DNA of 64,000 nucleotides, taken from assembly GCF_022436485.1 (NCBI RefSeq), contig NZ_JAKUDO010000001.1, positions 248,001-312,000 on the forward strand, in the 5' to 3' direction. Positions 27,168 to 35,558 of the stretch are shown piece by piece. This stretch comes from Agrococcus sp. ARC_14 (GTDB taxonomy: Bacteria; Actinomycetota; Actinomycetes; Actinomycetales; Microbacteriaceae). Position 1 is the first letter of the stretch. Every line of letters starts with the position of its first letter. The position numbers were made by a program, and so were the translations under genes. Under the pieces are notes generated by a model. The model saw only the letters and a program-made list of their open reading frames with translations. It was not told where the DNA came from and did not search any database.

Positions 27168-27818
27168 TCAAGGATCGACGACTGCGCGCACCACGCGAGT
27201 CAGCTCGAGTCCGTGCTCGACGCCCAGCTCAAGCACCTCGACGTCCTGCAGCCTGTGCCTCCGGATCACCTTCTGTGCCGCGGCGATCTCGTCCTCAGCG
27301 CGGCCGCCCTTCATCAGCACAAGCTGGCCACCGCTGCGGACCAGGGGAGCGGTCAACGGGATCAGGGTGCGAAGCGCCGAGACAGCACGCGCCGTCACCT
27401 GGTCGAGCGGCTTCAGGGCGCTTGACCCGGGCAGATCCTCGGCCCGCGCGCGCAGCACCGTGACGTTGTCCAAGCCCATCCGATCCACCTCGGACTGGAG
27501 CCAGTCGGTGCGCCGCTCCATGGGCTCGATGAGCGTCAGTGACACATCCGGACGGGCGATCGCGAGCACGAGCCCGGGCAAGCCTGCGCCGGAGCCCACA
27601 TCCCCGACGCGACCGCGGAGCAGCGGCGCCAACAATGCTGAATTGAGAATATGTCGACTCCACAGCTGCGGCAGCTCGCGAGGCCCGATCAGGCCGAGCG
27701 TCTCGCCGTGCGCTGCGAGCGACGCCGTGTACGAGCGAGCCAGCTCGATGCGGTCGCCGAACAGCGCAGTGGCTGCAGCAGGCTCGCCCTCGACGGCCGG
27801 GGGAGTGGAGTCGGTCAT
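27168..27818 (-). CDS. rsmG: 16S rRNA (guanine-N7)-methyltransferase RsmG (GidB)
   Basis: The product has 216 residues and starts at ATG 27818. It contains the SAM-binding VGDVGSGAGLPGLVLAIARPD motif, the LIEPMERRTDWL acidic loop and the VTARAVSALRTLIPL motif typical of RsmG, which methylates G527 of 16S rRNA. Loss of RsmG in other bacteria gives low-level streptomycin resistance. It is the last gene of the rpmH-rnpA-yidD-yidC-jag-rsmG cluster and lies four bases after jag. Confidence 0.95.
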   Translation of the reverse strand: MTDSTPPAVEGEPAAATALFGDRIELARSYTASLAAHGETLGLIGPRELPQLWSRHILNSALLAPLLRGRVGDVGSGAGLPGLVLAIARPDVSLTLIEPMERRTDWLQSEVDRMGLDNVTVLRARAEDLPGSSALKPLDQVTARAVSALRTLIPLTAPLVRSGGQLVLMKGGRAEDEIAAAQKVIRRHRLQDVEVLELGVEHGLELTRVVRAVVDP

Positions 27819-27822
27819 CGCC

Positions 27823-28308
27823 TCAAGCGGGGAGCACGACGATGTGGCGGTCCTGGGCTTCGCCCTCGGACTCGCTCGAGAGCTCACGCTCGCGGATGAG
27901 GTCATGCACCAGCTTGCGCTCGTACGACGACATCGGCTGCAGCGGCACGCGCTCGGCACCGCCCGCGATCGACGCCGCTGCACGATCCACGAGGGCCTGC
28001 AGCTCTTCCGCGCGTGCATCACGGGAACCCGCGACATCGAGCACAAGACGTGAGAACTCGCCGGTCTGCTGCTGCACCACCAGCCGCGTCAGCTCCTGCA
28101 GCGCCGACACGACGTCGGGGGTCGACAGCCCGCCGAGCTCATCGCCGGTCTCGCCGACGACGATGGTCGTGCGTGCATCCGTCTGCTCGATCTCGATGTC
28201 GCCATCCAGATCGGCGATGTCGAGGAGGCCCTCGATGTAGTCTGCGGCGATCTCGCCCTCATCGGGGGTCGTCTGCTCGTCCTGCACCGATGTGTCCTGA
28301 TTCGTCAT
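27823..28308 (-). CDS. jag: Jag/KhpB-like R3H-domain RNA-binding protein
   Basis: The 161-residue protein has an acidic N-terminus, a KH-like region (DIEIEQTDARTTIVVGE...GLSTPDVVSALQELTRLVV) and a C-terminal R3H domain with the motif PMSSYERKLVHDLI. It lacks the N-terminal Jag_N domain of Firmicutes. It is expected to bind RNA with KhpA and influences cell division/elongation in other bacteria. Its place after yidC is the standard gene order. Confidence 0.92.
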   Translation of the reverse strand: MTNQDTSVQDEQTTPDEGEIAADYIEGLLDIADLDGDIEIEQTDARTTIVVGETGDELGGLSTPDVVSALQELTRLVVQQQTGEFSRLVLDVAGSRDARAEELQALVDRAAASIAGGAERVPLQPMSSYERKLVHDLIRERELSSESEGEAQDRHIVVLPA

Positions 28309-28313
28309 GCTGC

Positions 28314-29279
28314 TCAGTCCTCTTCTCGCGCAGACTTGGGCCGCTTCGACCTCGGCTGATTCCGCTGCGTCTTCGTGTCGATCTCGGGCGTCGGCTCCGC
28401 CGCATCCGCGTCGTCGGCAGCCGGCAGGCCCATGCGCTGGCGCCTGCGGGCAAGGCGCGCCTCACGTGCCAGAGCGGCCTCGGAACCTGGCGTCGGCAGC
28501 TTGTTGATGATGATGAGCTGCTGCACCAGCGTGTAGATGTTGGAGACCAGCCAGTAGAACATCGTGCCGAGCGGGAACAGCCAGGCGGAGACGAGCAGGA
28601 ACACCGGGATGATGTACAGCAGGATGCGCTGCTGCTTGTACATCGGCGACTCCTTCATCGCCGGCGTCTGGTTCTTCGTCATGATCTGCAGCTGCGTGTA
28701 GAACTGCGTCGCGCACATGATCACTGTGAGGATGATCGCGGTGATGATCACGGGGATGCTGCCGGTCTGGAAGCCCGCCTGCATCGTCATGTGCAGCGGC
28801 ACCACGTCGAACAGCGTCGAGCGACTGAAGAGCGTGGCGAGCTCGACCGTGAGCAGGCCGACACCGGGCTTCTGCTGGTTCGCGTCCGTCAGCACCTGCA
28901 CCAGGCCGAGGAAGATCGGCATCTGGATCAGCAGCGGCAGGCACGACGCGAAGGGGTTGGTCCCGGCATTCTTGTACGCAGCCATCGTCTCGCGCTGCAT
29001 CGCCTCGCGAGAGAACTGATCCTTCTTGCCCTTGTACTTCTTCTGGATCCGCTGGATCTCAGGCTGGATCTCGAGCGACTTGCGCGACGAGACGATCTGC
29101 CGAACCGTCAGCGGGATCATCGCGCTGCGGATCACGAGCACCAGGCCCACGATGGAGAGCACCCAGGTCAGGCCTGAGCCGTCACTGAAGCCGATCGCGG
29201 TCCACAGCGTGTGGAAGCCGACGAGGATCGCCTCGATGACCCACTTGATGGGCCACATCAGCAGGGCGAAGATGTCCAA
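28314..29279 (-). CDS. yidC: Membrane protein insertase YidC
   Basis: The product of 321 residues has five hydrophobic helices and a conserved arginine in the first TM (LVIRSAMIPLTVRQI), as in YidC/Oxa1/Alb3. The cytoplasmic loop EIQPEIQRIQKKYKGKKDQ and a basic C-terminal tail (QRNQPRSKRPKSAREED) for ribosome contact are also present. I chose TTG 29279 (LDIFALLMWPIKWV) because AAGGAG lies ten bases upstream and because it restores the N-terminus usual in actinobacteria. ATG 29258, seven codons later, is the alternative. Confidence 0.92.
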   Translation of the reverse strand: MDIFALLMWPIKWVIEAILVGFHTLWTAIGFSDGSGLTWVLSIVGLVLVIRSAMIPLTVRQIVSSRKSLEIQPEIQRIQKKYKGKKDQFSREAMQRETMAAYKNAGTNPFASCLPLLIQMPIFLGLVQVLTDANQQKPGVGLLTVELATLFSRSTLFDVVPLHMTMQAGFQTGSIPVIITAIILTVIMCATQFYTQLQIMTKNQTPAMKESPMYKQQRILLYIIPVFLLVSAWLFPLGTMFYWLVSNIYTLVQQLIIINKLPTPGSEAALAREARLARRRQRMGLPAADDADAAEPTPEIDTKTQRNQPRSKRPKSAREED

Positions 29280-29283
29280 GCTG

Positions 29284-29574
29284 TCACTGCTCCTTGCGGG
29301 CGAGCACGAATCCCACCCGAGTCGTTGCGAACCGCTCACGCGGTTCTGGGATGTCGTCGACCCCGCCTGCCGCCCACGGGTGGCAGCGGAGGATGCGTCG
29401 AACACCGAACCAGATGCCGCGCACCACCCCGTGCTGCTGGATCGCCTGCATGGCGTACTGGGAGCAGCTGGGGTAATAGCGGCACACGTCGCCGTAGAGC
29501 GGTGAGATCACTGCCCGGTAGGCGACGAGGATCGCGACGCAGATGTTGCGCGGCAGGAGCCAGAGACTCTTCAC
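29284..29574 (-). CDS. yidD: Membrane protein insertion efficiency factor YidD
   Basis: The 96-residue protein has the YidD signature: AYRAVISPLYGDVCRYYPSCSQYAMQAI with its three cysteines, and GVRRILRCHPWAAGGVDD. It is a small amphipathic peripheral membrane protein that aids YidC. The GTG start overlaps the rnpA stop (GTGA 29571-29574). Confidence 0.95.
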   Translation of the reverse strand: MKSLWLLPRNICVAILVAYRAVISPLYGDVCRYYPSCSQYAMQAIQQHGVVRGIWFGVRRILRCHPWAAGGVDDIPEPRERFATTRVGFVLARKEQ

Positions 29575-29894
29575 CGACGCACCAGCAGCGGCGCGATGCC
29601 GGCACTCAGTGTAGCGAAATCGGCCGTGCCCGCCGCTGGGAGCGCGCGGATCACGATGTCGGAGGTCTCGATGTCGCCGAGCTCGGCGCGCACGATCTCG
29701 CTCAGACGGCGCTTCACACGATTGCGGATCACGGCGTTGCCGACCTTCTTGGAAACGATGAACCCGAAGCGGGCGACTGCCGCTTCGGGTTCCGTGCGGT
29801 GCACCACCGCGAGCTCACAGCCCGCGCGACGACCGGTGCGGACGATACGACGGAAGTCGTCTCCGCGCACGATCCGGTTCGCCTTCGCGAGCAC
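29571..29894 (-). CDS. rnpA: Ribonuclease P protein component
   Basis: The product of 107 residues starts at GTG 29894 (VLAKANRIVRGDDFRRIVRTG). The RNR signature is present (RFGFIVSKKVGNAVIRNRVKRRLSEIVR). It binds RNase P RNA for tRNA 5' processing. The longer open frame upstream overlaps rpmH and is not used. It starts seven bases after the rpmH stop. Confidence 0.95.
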   Translation of the reverse strand: MLAKANRIVRGDDFRRIVRTGRRAGCELAVVHRTEPEAAVARFGFIVSKKVGNAVIRNRVKRRLSEIVRAELGDIETSDIVIRALPAAGTADFATLSAGIAPLLVRR

Positions 29895-29901
29895 CTCGGT
29901 G

Positions 29902-30039
29902 CTACGCCGAGAGCTCGGTGCGACCCTTGCGACGGCGCGCAGCGAGGATGGCGCGACCGGCACGCGTGTGCATGCGGAGGCGGAAGCCGTGCTTCTTGCT
30001 GCGACGGCGGGTGTTCGGCTGGAACGTGCGCTTGCTCAT
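29902..30039 (-). CDS. rpmH: 50S ribosomal protein L34
   Basis: This 45-residue highly basic protein reads [18 protein letters not shown] and ends GRTELSA. That is the complete L34 sequence pattern at normal length. It heads the cluster leading to rsmG and is transcribed divergently from dnaA, the classic origin-region arrangement. Confidence 0.97.
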   Translation of the reverse strand: MSKRTFQPNTRRRSKKHGFRLRMHTRAGRAILAARRRKGRTELSA

Positions 30040-30371
30040 GGTGTTCTCCCGTGGTCCGGCGCTCACCGCGCCGCAAGTCATGGTGGCGAGCCAACGGGCT
30101 CGACGATGCGCCGCACTGCGGGCGCGGCAACCTGACGAGCATACGCGAACCGGGCCCCGGGGTCAACGAGGACAGACTGCGATTCACGCCACGCCGAGCG
30201 TGTGACATCGGGACTTGCACGCGATGCACTATGCGTGCAGACTCTATGAATCCGCGCCGCGGCAGGTGCCAGGGGCACCGCTCAGGGCGGTCCTCTCTTC
30301 CCCAGCAACCTGTGGATAATGGTGTGGACACCACCCGTCACGCGACTGCTCGCGGAGAGGAACCGCACCCG
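30040..30371. other. rpmH-dnaA divergent regulatory region
   Basis: This 332-bp gene-free stretch holds the rpmH promoter and, nearer dnaA, a perfect DnaA box TGTGGATAA (30311-30319) and TGTGGACAC (30323-30331). The boxes lie 40-60 bases before the dnaA ATG, consistent with DnaA autoregulation. TTGCAC at 30215-30220 with CAGACT at 30238-30243 is a weak candidate dnaA promoter. Confidence 0.65.
30138..30166 (-). promoter_or_regulatory. rpmH promoter
   Basis: On the minus strand TTGACC (30166-30161) and TATGCT (30143-30138) are exactly 17 bases apart. This near-consensus promoter lies about 100 bases upstream of the rpmH ATG. Confidence 0.75.
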
Positions 30372-31781
30372 ATGGCCCCGGACGACAGCACCGGACAACT
30401 CTGGTCCTCCGTCCTGGCGACCCTCGAGACCGACAGTCGCATTCCCCTCTCGTTGCGCGGATTCCTCGACCTGGTCGAGCCGCAGGGCGTGATGGGGAGC
30501 GTGCTCTACCTCGACGTCCCGAACGACCTCACGCGCGACATGCTCGAGCAGCGACTCCGCCTTCCCGTCACGGAAGCGCTTGTGGAGAACGCTGTGGAGA
30601 TCTCCCAGTTCAAGATCGTCGTGAACACCGAGCTCGAGCGCGAAGAGCCGCTGCCCGACCTCATCGACGACCCCGACTCAGAGCCGATCGTGGCGAAGGT
30701 CACGAGCTACGAACGGGATCCTGGCGAGACGAGCCAGCGGCGTGTCGACTCGCGCCTCAACCCGAAGTACGTGTTCGACAACTTCGTCATCGGCGGATCG
30801 AACCGCTTCGCGCACGCCGCAGCGCTCGCTGTCGCAGAGACGCCGGCGAAGGCCTACAACCCGCTGTTCATCTACGGCGACTCGGGGCTCGGCAAGACCC
30901 ACCTCCTGCACGCGATCGGCCACTACGCCGAGGGCATGTACCCCGGCATCCGTGTCCGCTACGTCTCGAGCGAAGAGTTCACGAACGACTTCATCAACTC
31001 GATCGCCAACAACCTGAACCAGTCGTTCCAGCAGCGCTACCGCGAGGTCGACGTGCTGCTCATCGATGACATCCAGTTCCTGCGCGGCAAGGAGTCGACG
31101 CAGGAGGCGTTCTTCCACACCTTCAACACGCTGCACGACCACAACAAGCAGGTCGTGATCACCTCGGATGTCGCGCCGAAGCATCTGCAGGGCTTCGAGG
31201 ACCGCATGGTGAGCCGCTTCGAGTGGGGCCTCATCACCGATGTCACAGCGCCCGACCTCGAGACCCGCATCGCGATCCTGCGCAAGAAGGCGGAGGCCGA
31301 GCGGATCCAGATCCCGGCGGAGGTGCTGTCGGTCATAGCCGAGAAGGTGCAGTCGAACATCCGTGAGCTCGAGGGCACGCTCATCCGCGTCACCGCGTTC
31401 GCGAGCCTCAACCGGCTGCCGGTCACGATGGAGCTGGCCCAGACGGTGCTCAAGGATCTCTTCTCGTTCGACGAGGAGGCGCCGGTCTCCCCGAGCGACA
31501 TCATCAGCCACACCGCTGCCTACTTCAAGCTCACCGTCGACGACCTGCACGGTTCATCTCGATCGCAGACCATCGCGCTCGCCAGGCAGATCGCCATGTA
31601 TCTCTGCCGCGAGATGACGAGCATGTCGCTGCCGAAGATCGGCCAGCTGTTCGGCAACCGAGACCACACCACCGTGATGTACGCGAACAAGAAGATCGAG
31701 AAGCTCATGCAGGAGCGCCGCTCGGTCTACACGCAGGTCACCGAGCTGACCGCTCGGATCCGGCAGCGCGCGGGCGCTTGA
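30372..31781 (+). CDS. dnaA: Chromosomal replication initiator DnaA
   Basis: The 469-residue protein has four domains. The N-terminal oligomerisation/DnaB-contact domain covers about 1-85, followed by a short acidic linker (EREEPLPDLIDDPDSEP) and the AAA+ domain. The latter has Walker A GDSGLGKT (169-176), Walker B LLIDDIQFL (about 229-237) and sensor 2. The C-terminal DnaA-box-binding domain contains the signature GNRDHTTVMYA. ATG 30372 fits the family N-terminus (MAPDDSTGQLWSSVLATLE); an upstream in-frame GTG is less likely. Confidence 0.97.
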   Translation: MAPDDSTGQLWSSVLATLETDSRIPLSLRGFLDLVEPQGVMGSVLYLDVPNDLTRDMLEQRLRLPVTEALVENAVEISQFKIVVNTELEREEPLPDLIDDPDSEPIVAKVTSYERDPGETSQRRVDSRLNPKYVFDNFVIGGSNRFAHAAALAVAETPAKAYNPLFIYGDSGLGKTHLLHAIGHYAEGMYPGIRVRYVSSEEFTNDFINSIANNLNQSFQQRYREVDVLLIDDIQFLRGKESTQEAFFHTFNTLHDHNKQVVITSDVAPKHLQGFEDRMVSRFEWGLITDVTAPDLETRIAILRKKAEAERIQIPAEVLSVIAEKVQSNIRELEGTLIRVTAFASLNRLPVTMELAQTVLKDLFSFDEEAPVSPSDIISHTAAYFKLTVDDLHGSSRSQTIALARQIAMYLCREMTSMSLPKIGQLFGNRDHTTVMYANKKIEKLMQERRSVYTQVTELTARIRQRAGA

Positions 31782-31820
31782 GGGAGAGGCCATTTCTGGC
31801 CTCTTCCGCGCCTGCTAGCG

Positions 31821-31843
31821 CCGACGCCCGTCTCGGGCGTCGG
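31821..31843 (+). terminator. Hairpin after dnaA
   Basis: CCGACGCCCG (31821-31830) and CGGGCGTCGG (31834-31843) form a perfect 10-bp stem with a three-base loop, 40 bases after the dnaA stop. It may terminate dnaA transcription or be an origin structure. Confidence 0.5.
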
Positions 31844-31899
31844 GAAACCGTTGCATCAGCGAGCCCGTCTCGGGCGTCGGGGACCGTCGCATCCGGCAA
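31826..31899 (+). repeat. 37-bp tandem direct repeat in oriC
   Basis: A 19-bp core, GCCCGTCTCGGGCGTCGGG, is identical at 31826-31844 and 31863-31881, exactly 37 bases apart. The following bases (ACCGTTGCATC and ACCGTCGCATC) are also similar. Confidence 0.85.
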
Positions 31900-32370
31900 C
31901 CGTCATCTCGATATGCGCTCCGCGCTACTCGATGACCGTCGGAGGAGCAGGCGGATCGCAACAAAAGTCTCAACGTGCACTTCATGTGATTCGACCTGTG
32001 GAGAGAGGCGTCTGCCTGTGGACAACGGGACGCAGCCTGTGAGCGGCATCGCATGACACATCCGACGCCCTCCACCGAGGTGGGGATGCGCGTCAACAGT
32101 CGCTCTACAACTTCCACGGTTGTAGTTCCCATGGCCCGAGCCGCGACAAGCCCCGGGTTCCACAGGTTGCACAGAGGTTATGAATAACAGGTTTGATGAG
32201 AAGAGGATTGGGCGAGCTGCCAACCATGACCGGCTGCGGTCCGAAGGGGTGCCGGGCCACGGATCCCCAGGCTGTGCCAGAATCGACACCGCCGTGCACG
32301 CTCTGCGACACGACATTGTCTTGCGACGCCACGAGCGCCGAAGGATCTGCTCAGTGAACGAGGGAGACCC

Positions 32371-33513
32371 GTGAAGTTCGTCATCAACCGCGATGTCTTC
32401 AGCGATGCCGTGTCGTTCGCCGTCAAGCTGCTGCCGCAGCGGCCGACGATGCCCATCCTCAGCGGCGTGCGCATCGAGTCGACACCCGACGGCGTCGTGT
32501 TCTCATCGTTCGACTTCGAGTCGTCGGCGCGCACCTCGGTGCAGGCGGATGTCGAGTCCGAAGGCGTCGTGCTGGTCTCCGGCAAGATGATGAGCGACAT
32601 CGCGGCGAAGCTGCCGCAGCGCGAGGTGCGCATCGAAGACGATGGCACCAAGGTGCAGATCCGCTGCGGCAACGCGAACTTCTCGCTGGCGAAGATGCCG
32701 CTCGAGGAATACCCGACGGTGCCGACCGTCGAGGGCCGCACGGGTGTCGTCGAGGGCAAGGCCTTCGCAGAGGCGATCGGGCAGGTCGCGATCTCCGCTT
32801 CGCGTGAAGACGTCACGCCCGTCATCACCGGCGTGCAGCTCGAGGCATCCGACACCACGCTCACCCTCATCGCGACCGACCGCTACCGCGTCTCGGTGCG
32901 CAGCATCCAGTGGGATGCAGGTGCGCAGACGGATGCGATCACATCGCTGGTGCCGGCCCGCACCCTCACGGAGGTGGGTCGCACGTTCGGCGGCGCAGAG
33001 CGCATCGAGATCACGATGAGCGAGGCCGGGGAGCGGCAGCAGATCGCGTTCTCCACCGCTGACCGCACCGTCACGAGCCTGCTCATCAAGGGCAACTACC
33101 CGCCGGTGCGCCGGCTCTTCCCCGAGACCGCCGACCACCACGCAGTCGTCAGCACCTCAGAGCTCGTGGACGCCACTCGTCGCGTGCAGCTCGTGCTCGA
33201 CGCCGAGGCGGCCATCCGCTACACCTTCAGCGAGGGGCAGGTGCAGCTCGAGGCGATCGGCTCCGAGCAGGCGCAGGCCTCCGAGATCATCGATGCCGTG
33301 CTCGAGGGCGACGACATCGTGCTCTCCATCAAGCCGCAGCTGCTCATCGACGGCATCCAGGCGACGCACTCCGAGTTCGTGCGCGTCTCCTTCACGCATT
33401 CGGAGAACACGAACAAGCCCGGCCCGATGCTGATCCGCGGGCAGACCTCCCGCGACGACGCCGAGGCGACCGACTTCAAGTACCTGCTGCAGCCCAACCT
33501 GCTGCTGCGCTGA
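32371..33513 (+). CDS. dnaN: DNA polymerase III beta subunit (sliding clamp)
   Basis: This 380-residue protein has three repeated clamp domains (VNRDVFSDAVSFAVKLLPQRPTMPILSGV start, GVVEGKAFAEAIGQVAISASRED, and the C-terminal MLIRGQ...YLLQPNLLLR). It encircles DNA and tethers polymerase III. The GTG start has GAGGGA five bases upstream. It heads a co-directional run with gnd, recF and dciA. Confidence 0.97.
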   Translation: MKFVINRDVFSDAVSFAVKLLPQRPTMPILSGVRIESTPDGVVFSSFDFESSARTSVQADVESEGVVLVSGKMMSDIAAKLPQREVRIEDDGTKVQIRCGNANFSLAKMPLEEYPTVPTVEGRTGVVEGKAFAEAIGQVAISASREDVTPVITGVQLEASDTTLTLIATDRYRVSVRSIQWDAGAQTDAITSLVPARTLTEVGRTFGGAERIEITMSEAGERQQIAFSTADRTVTSLLIKGNYPPVRRLFPETADHHAVVSTSELVDATRRVQLVLDAEAAIRYTFSEGQVQLEAIGSEQAQASEIIDAVLEGDDIVLSIKPQLLIDGIQATHSEFVRVSFTHSENTNKPGPMLIRGQTSRDDAEATDFKYLLQPNLLLR

Positions 33514-33542
33514 TCCACTCAGCTTCGCGACGAGGGAGCACC

Positions 33543-34430
33543 ATGACGACGCACATCGGACTGATCGGCCTCGGCAAGATGGGCGGCAACATGCGCACCC
33601 GTCTGGAGCAGGCCGGCATCGAGGTCACGGGCTACGACACCAATCCCGAGATCAGCGATGTCGCGACCGTCGACGACCTGATCGCGGCGCTGCCGGCGCC
33701 CCGCGTCGTGTGGGCGATGGTGCCGGCAGGCACGATCACGGATGCTGTGGTCACCGAGCTGGGGCAGAAGCTGTCGGAGGGCGATCTCGTCATCGACGGC
33801 GGCAACTCTCGCTTCACCGAGGACGAGCGCCACGCAGCGCAGCTGGCCGAGCGAGGCGTGCGCTTCGTCGACGTCGGGGTCTCCGGCGGCATCTGGGGGC
33901 TGGAGAACGGCTACGGCCTGATGGTCGGCGGCGAGCGCGCAGACATCGAGGAGCTGATGCCGGTGTTCGATGCGCTGCGCCCTGAGGGCCCGCGCGCGGA
34001 GGGCTTCGTGCACGCCGGCAAGGTCGGCGCCGGTCACTACGTGAAGATGGTGCACAACGGCATCGAGTACGGCCTGATGCAGGCCTACGCCGAGGGCTTC
34101 GAGCTGCTCGAGCGCAAGGATCTGGTCGAGGATGTCGCCGGCTCGTTCAAGGCGTGGCAGCGCGGCACGGTCGTGCGCTCCTGGCTGCTCGACCTCATGG
34201 TGCGCGCCCTCGACGAGGATGACGACCTCTCGGAGATCGAGGGCTACGTCGACGACTCGGGAGAGGGCCGCTGGACGGTGGAGGAGGCGATCGCCAACGC
34301 GGTGCCGATGCCCGCCATCGCTGCCTCGCTCTTCGCTCGCTTCGAGTCGCGTCAGGACGACAGCCCCGCCATGAAGGCGGTCGCCGCGCTGCGCAACCAG
34401 TTCGGCGGTCACGCGGTCAAGCAGGTCTAG
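33543..34430 (+). CDS. gnd: 6-phosphogluconate dehydrogenase, decarboxylating (short form)
   Basis: This 295-residue protein is the short, NAD-type Gnd (YqeC/GntZ-like). The Rossmann motif GLIGLGKMGGNM is followed by DGGNSRFTEDE, the substrate motif SGGIWGLENGYGLMVGG and KMVHNGIEYGLMQAYAEG with the catalytic lysine. It converts 6-phosphogluconate to ribulose-5-phosphate in the pentose phosphate pathway. Its position between dnaN and recF is typical of actinobacteria. Its TAG immediately abuts the recF ATG. Confidence 0.94.
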   Translation: MTTHIGLIGLGKMGGNMRTRLEQAGIEVTGYDTNPEISDVATVDDLIAALPAPRVVWAMVPAGTITDAVVTELGQKLSEGDLVIDGGNSRFTEDERHAAQLAERGVRFVDVGVSGGIWGLENGYGLMVGGERADIEELMPVFDALRPEGPRAEGFVHAGKVGAGHYVKMVHNGIEYGLMQAYAEGFELLERKDLVEDVAGSFKAWQRGTVVRSWLLDLMVRALDEDDDLSEIEGYVDDSGEGRWTVEEAIANAVPMPAIAASLFARFESRQDDSPAMKAVAALRNQFGGHAVKQV

Positions 34431-35558
34431 ATGCGCGTCAGTCGGCTCGCGCTGACCGACTTCCGCAACTACCGGACGGCGGACGTCGAGTTCGCGCCGG
34501 GCGCCAATCTGCTCGTCGGCCGCAATGGCCAAGGCAAGACCAACATGGTCGAGGCGCTCGTCTGGATCGCGACGGGCTCGAGCCATCGGGTGCCGACGGA
34601 TGTCGCGCTCGTGCTGGCCGGGGAGCAGCAGGCGATCGTCCGCTGCACGGTCACGAACGACGAGCGCTCCTTCCAGCTCGATGTCGAGCTCAACGTGCGC
34701 GGCGCCAATCGCGCGCAGGCCAATGGCCAGACCGTGCGCATCCGCGATCTGCCGCGCTACCTGCAGGCGGTGCTGTTCAGCCCCGAGGATCTGCAGCTGG
34801 TGCGCGCCGACCCAGGTGGTCGCCGCCGGTTCCTCGACGAGCTCGCGGTCATGCGCTCGCCGAGGCTCGCGGGCGTGCACAGCGATCTCGACCGGGTGCT
34901 GAAGCAGCGCAACTCGCTGCTCAAGAGTGCCAGGGCAGCCCGCCTGCGCCCGGACGAGCTGACCACGCTCGAGGTGTGGGACGGCCGGCTCGTCGAGCTC
35001 GGCCTCGAGGTGATGCGCACGCGCACGGCGCTCGTCGCCGAGCTCGCCCCCCACGTCGACGCCGCCTATCGTCTGGTGGCCGGTGACGAGCACGAGGCGC
35101 GCATCAGCCTGGTCACCAACGTGCCCGAGACGCCCGAGGCGTTCACGGCCCTGCTCGCCGAGCGCCGGCGCGACGAGCTCGACCGCGGGGTCAGCCTCGT
35201 CGGGCCGCATCGCGACGACCTCGAGCTGCACCTCAACGAGCTGCTCGCGCGCCACTACGCGAGCCACGGGGAGTCCTGGTCGTTCGCGCTCGCCCTCCGG
35301 CTCGCCTCCGCCGAGCTGCTCCGCGACGGCTCCGGCGGCGACCCGGTCATGATCCTCGACGACGTGTTCGCCGAGCTCGACGCCGGCCGGCGCCAGCGGC
35401 TCGCCGAGGCCGCCGCTGGGTTCGAGCAGGTGCTCATCACGGCAGCCGTCGAGGAAGACGTGCCGCGCGCCCTGCGAGACCACCGCATCCGGATCGACGC
35501 TGGAGCGGTCGTCGAGGATGGGCCGGACGACGAGCGCGAGGCGGTGCCTGATGCGTGA
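34431..35558 (+). CDS. recF: DNA replication/repair protein RecF
   Basis: The 375-residue SMC-like ATPase has Walker A GRNGQGKTN (30-38), the signature SLVGPHRDDLELHLN region and Walker B MILDDVFAELDAGRR. It acts with RecO/RecR to load RecA at gaps. It starts immediately after gnd and overlaps dciA by eight bases. No truncation is seen. Confidence 0.96.
   Translation: MRVSRLALTDFRNYRTADVEFAPGANLLVGRNGQGKTNMVEALVWIATGSSHRVPTDVALVLAGEQQAIVRCTVTNDERSFQLDVELNVRGANRAQANGQTVRIRDLPRYLQAVLFSPEDLQLVRADPGGRRRFLDELAVMRSPRLAGVHSDLDRVLKQRNSLLKSARAARLRPDELTTLEVWDGRLVELGLEVMRTRTALVAELAPHVDAAYRLVAGDEHEARISLVTNVPETPEAFTALLAERRRDELDRGVSLVGPHRDDLELHLNELLARHYASHGESWSFALALRLASAELLRDGSGGDPVMILDDVFAELDAGRRQRLAEAAAGFEQVLITAAVEEDVPRALRDHRIRIDAGAVVEDGPDDEREAVPDA

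Larger units (their letters stand above)
31782..32370. other. Candidate oriC (dnaA-dnaN intergenic region)
   Basis: This is a 589-bp gene-free region. In order it contains two 37-bp direct repeats with a hairpin (31826-31899), then DnaA-like boxes TGTGGAGAG (31997-32005) and TGTGGACAA (32017-32025). A hairpin CTACAAC/GTTGTAG (32105-32111 and 32119-32125), degenerate boxes around 32156-32173 and an AT-richer patch near 32175-32200 that could be an unwinding element follow. It is the standard actinobacterial oriC position, but the number of strong boxes is small. Confidence 0.6.
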
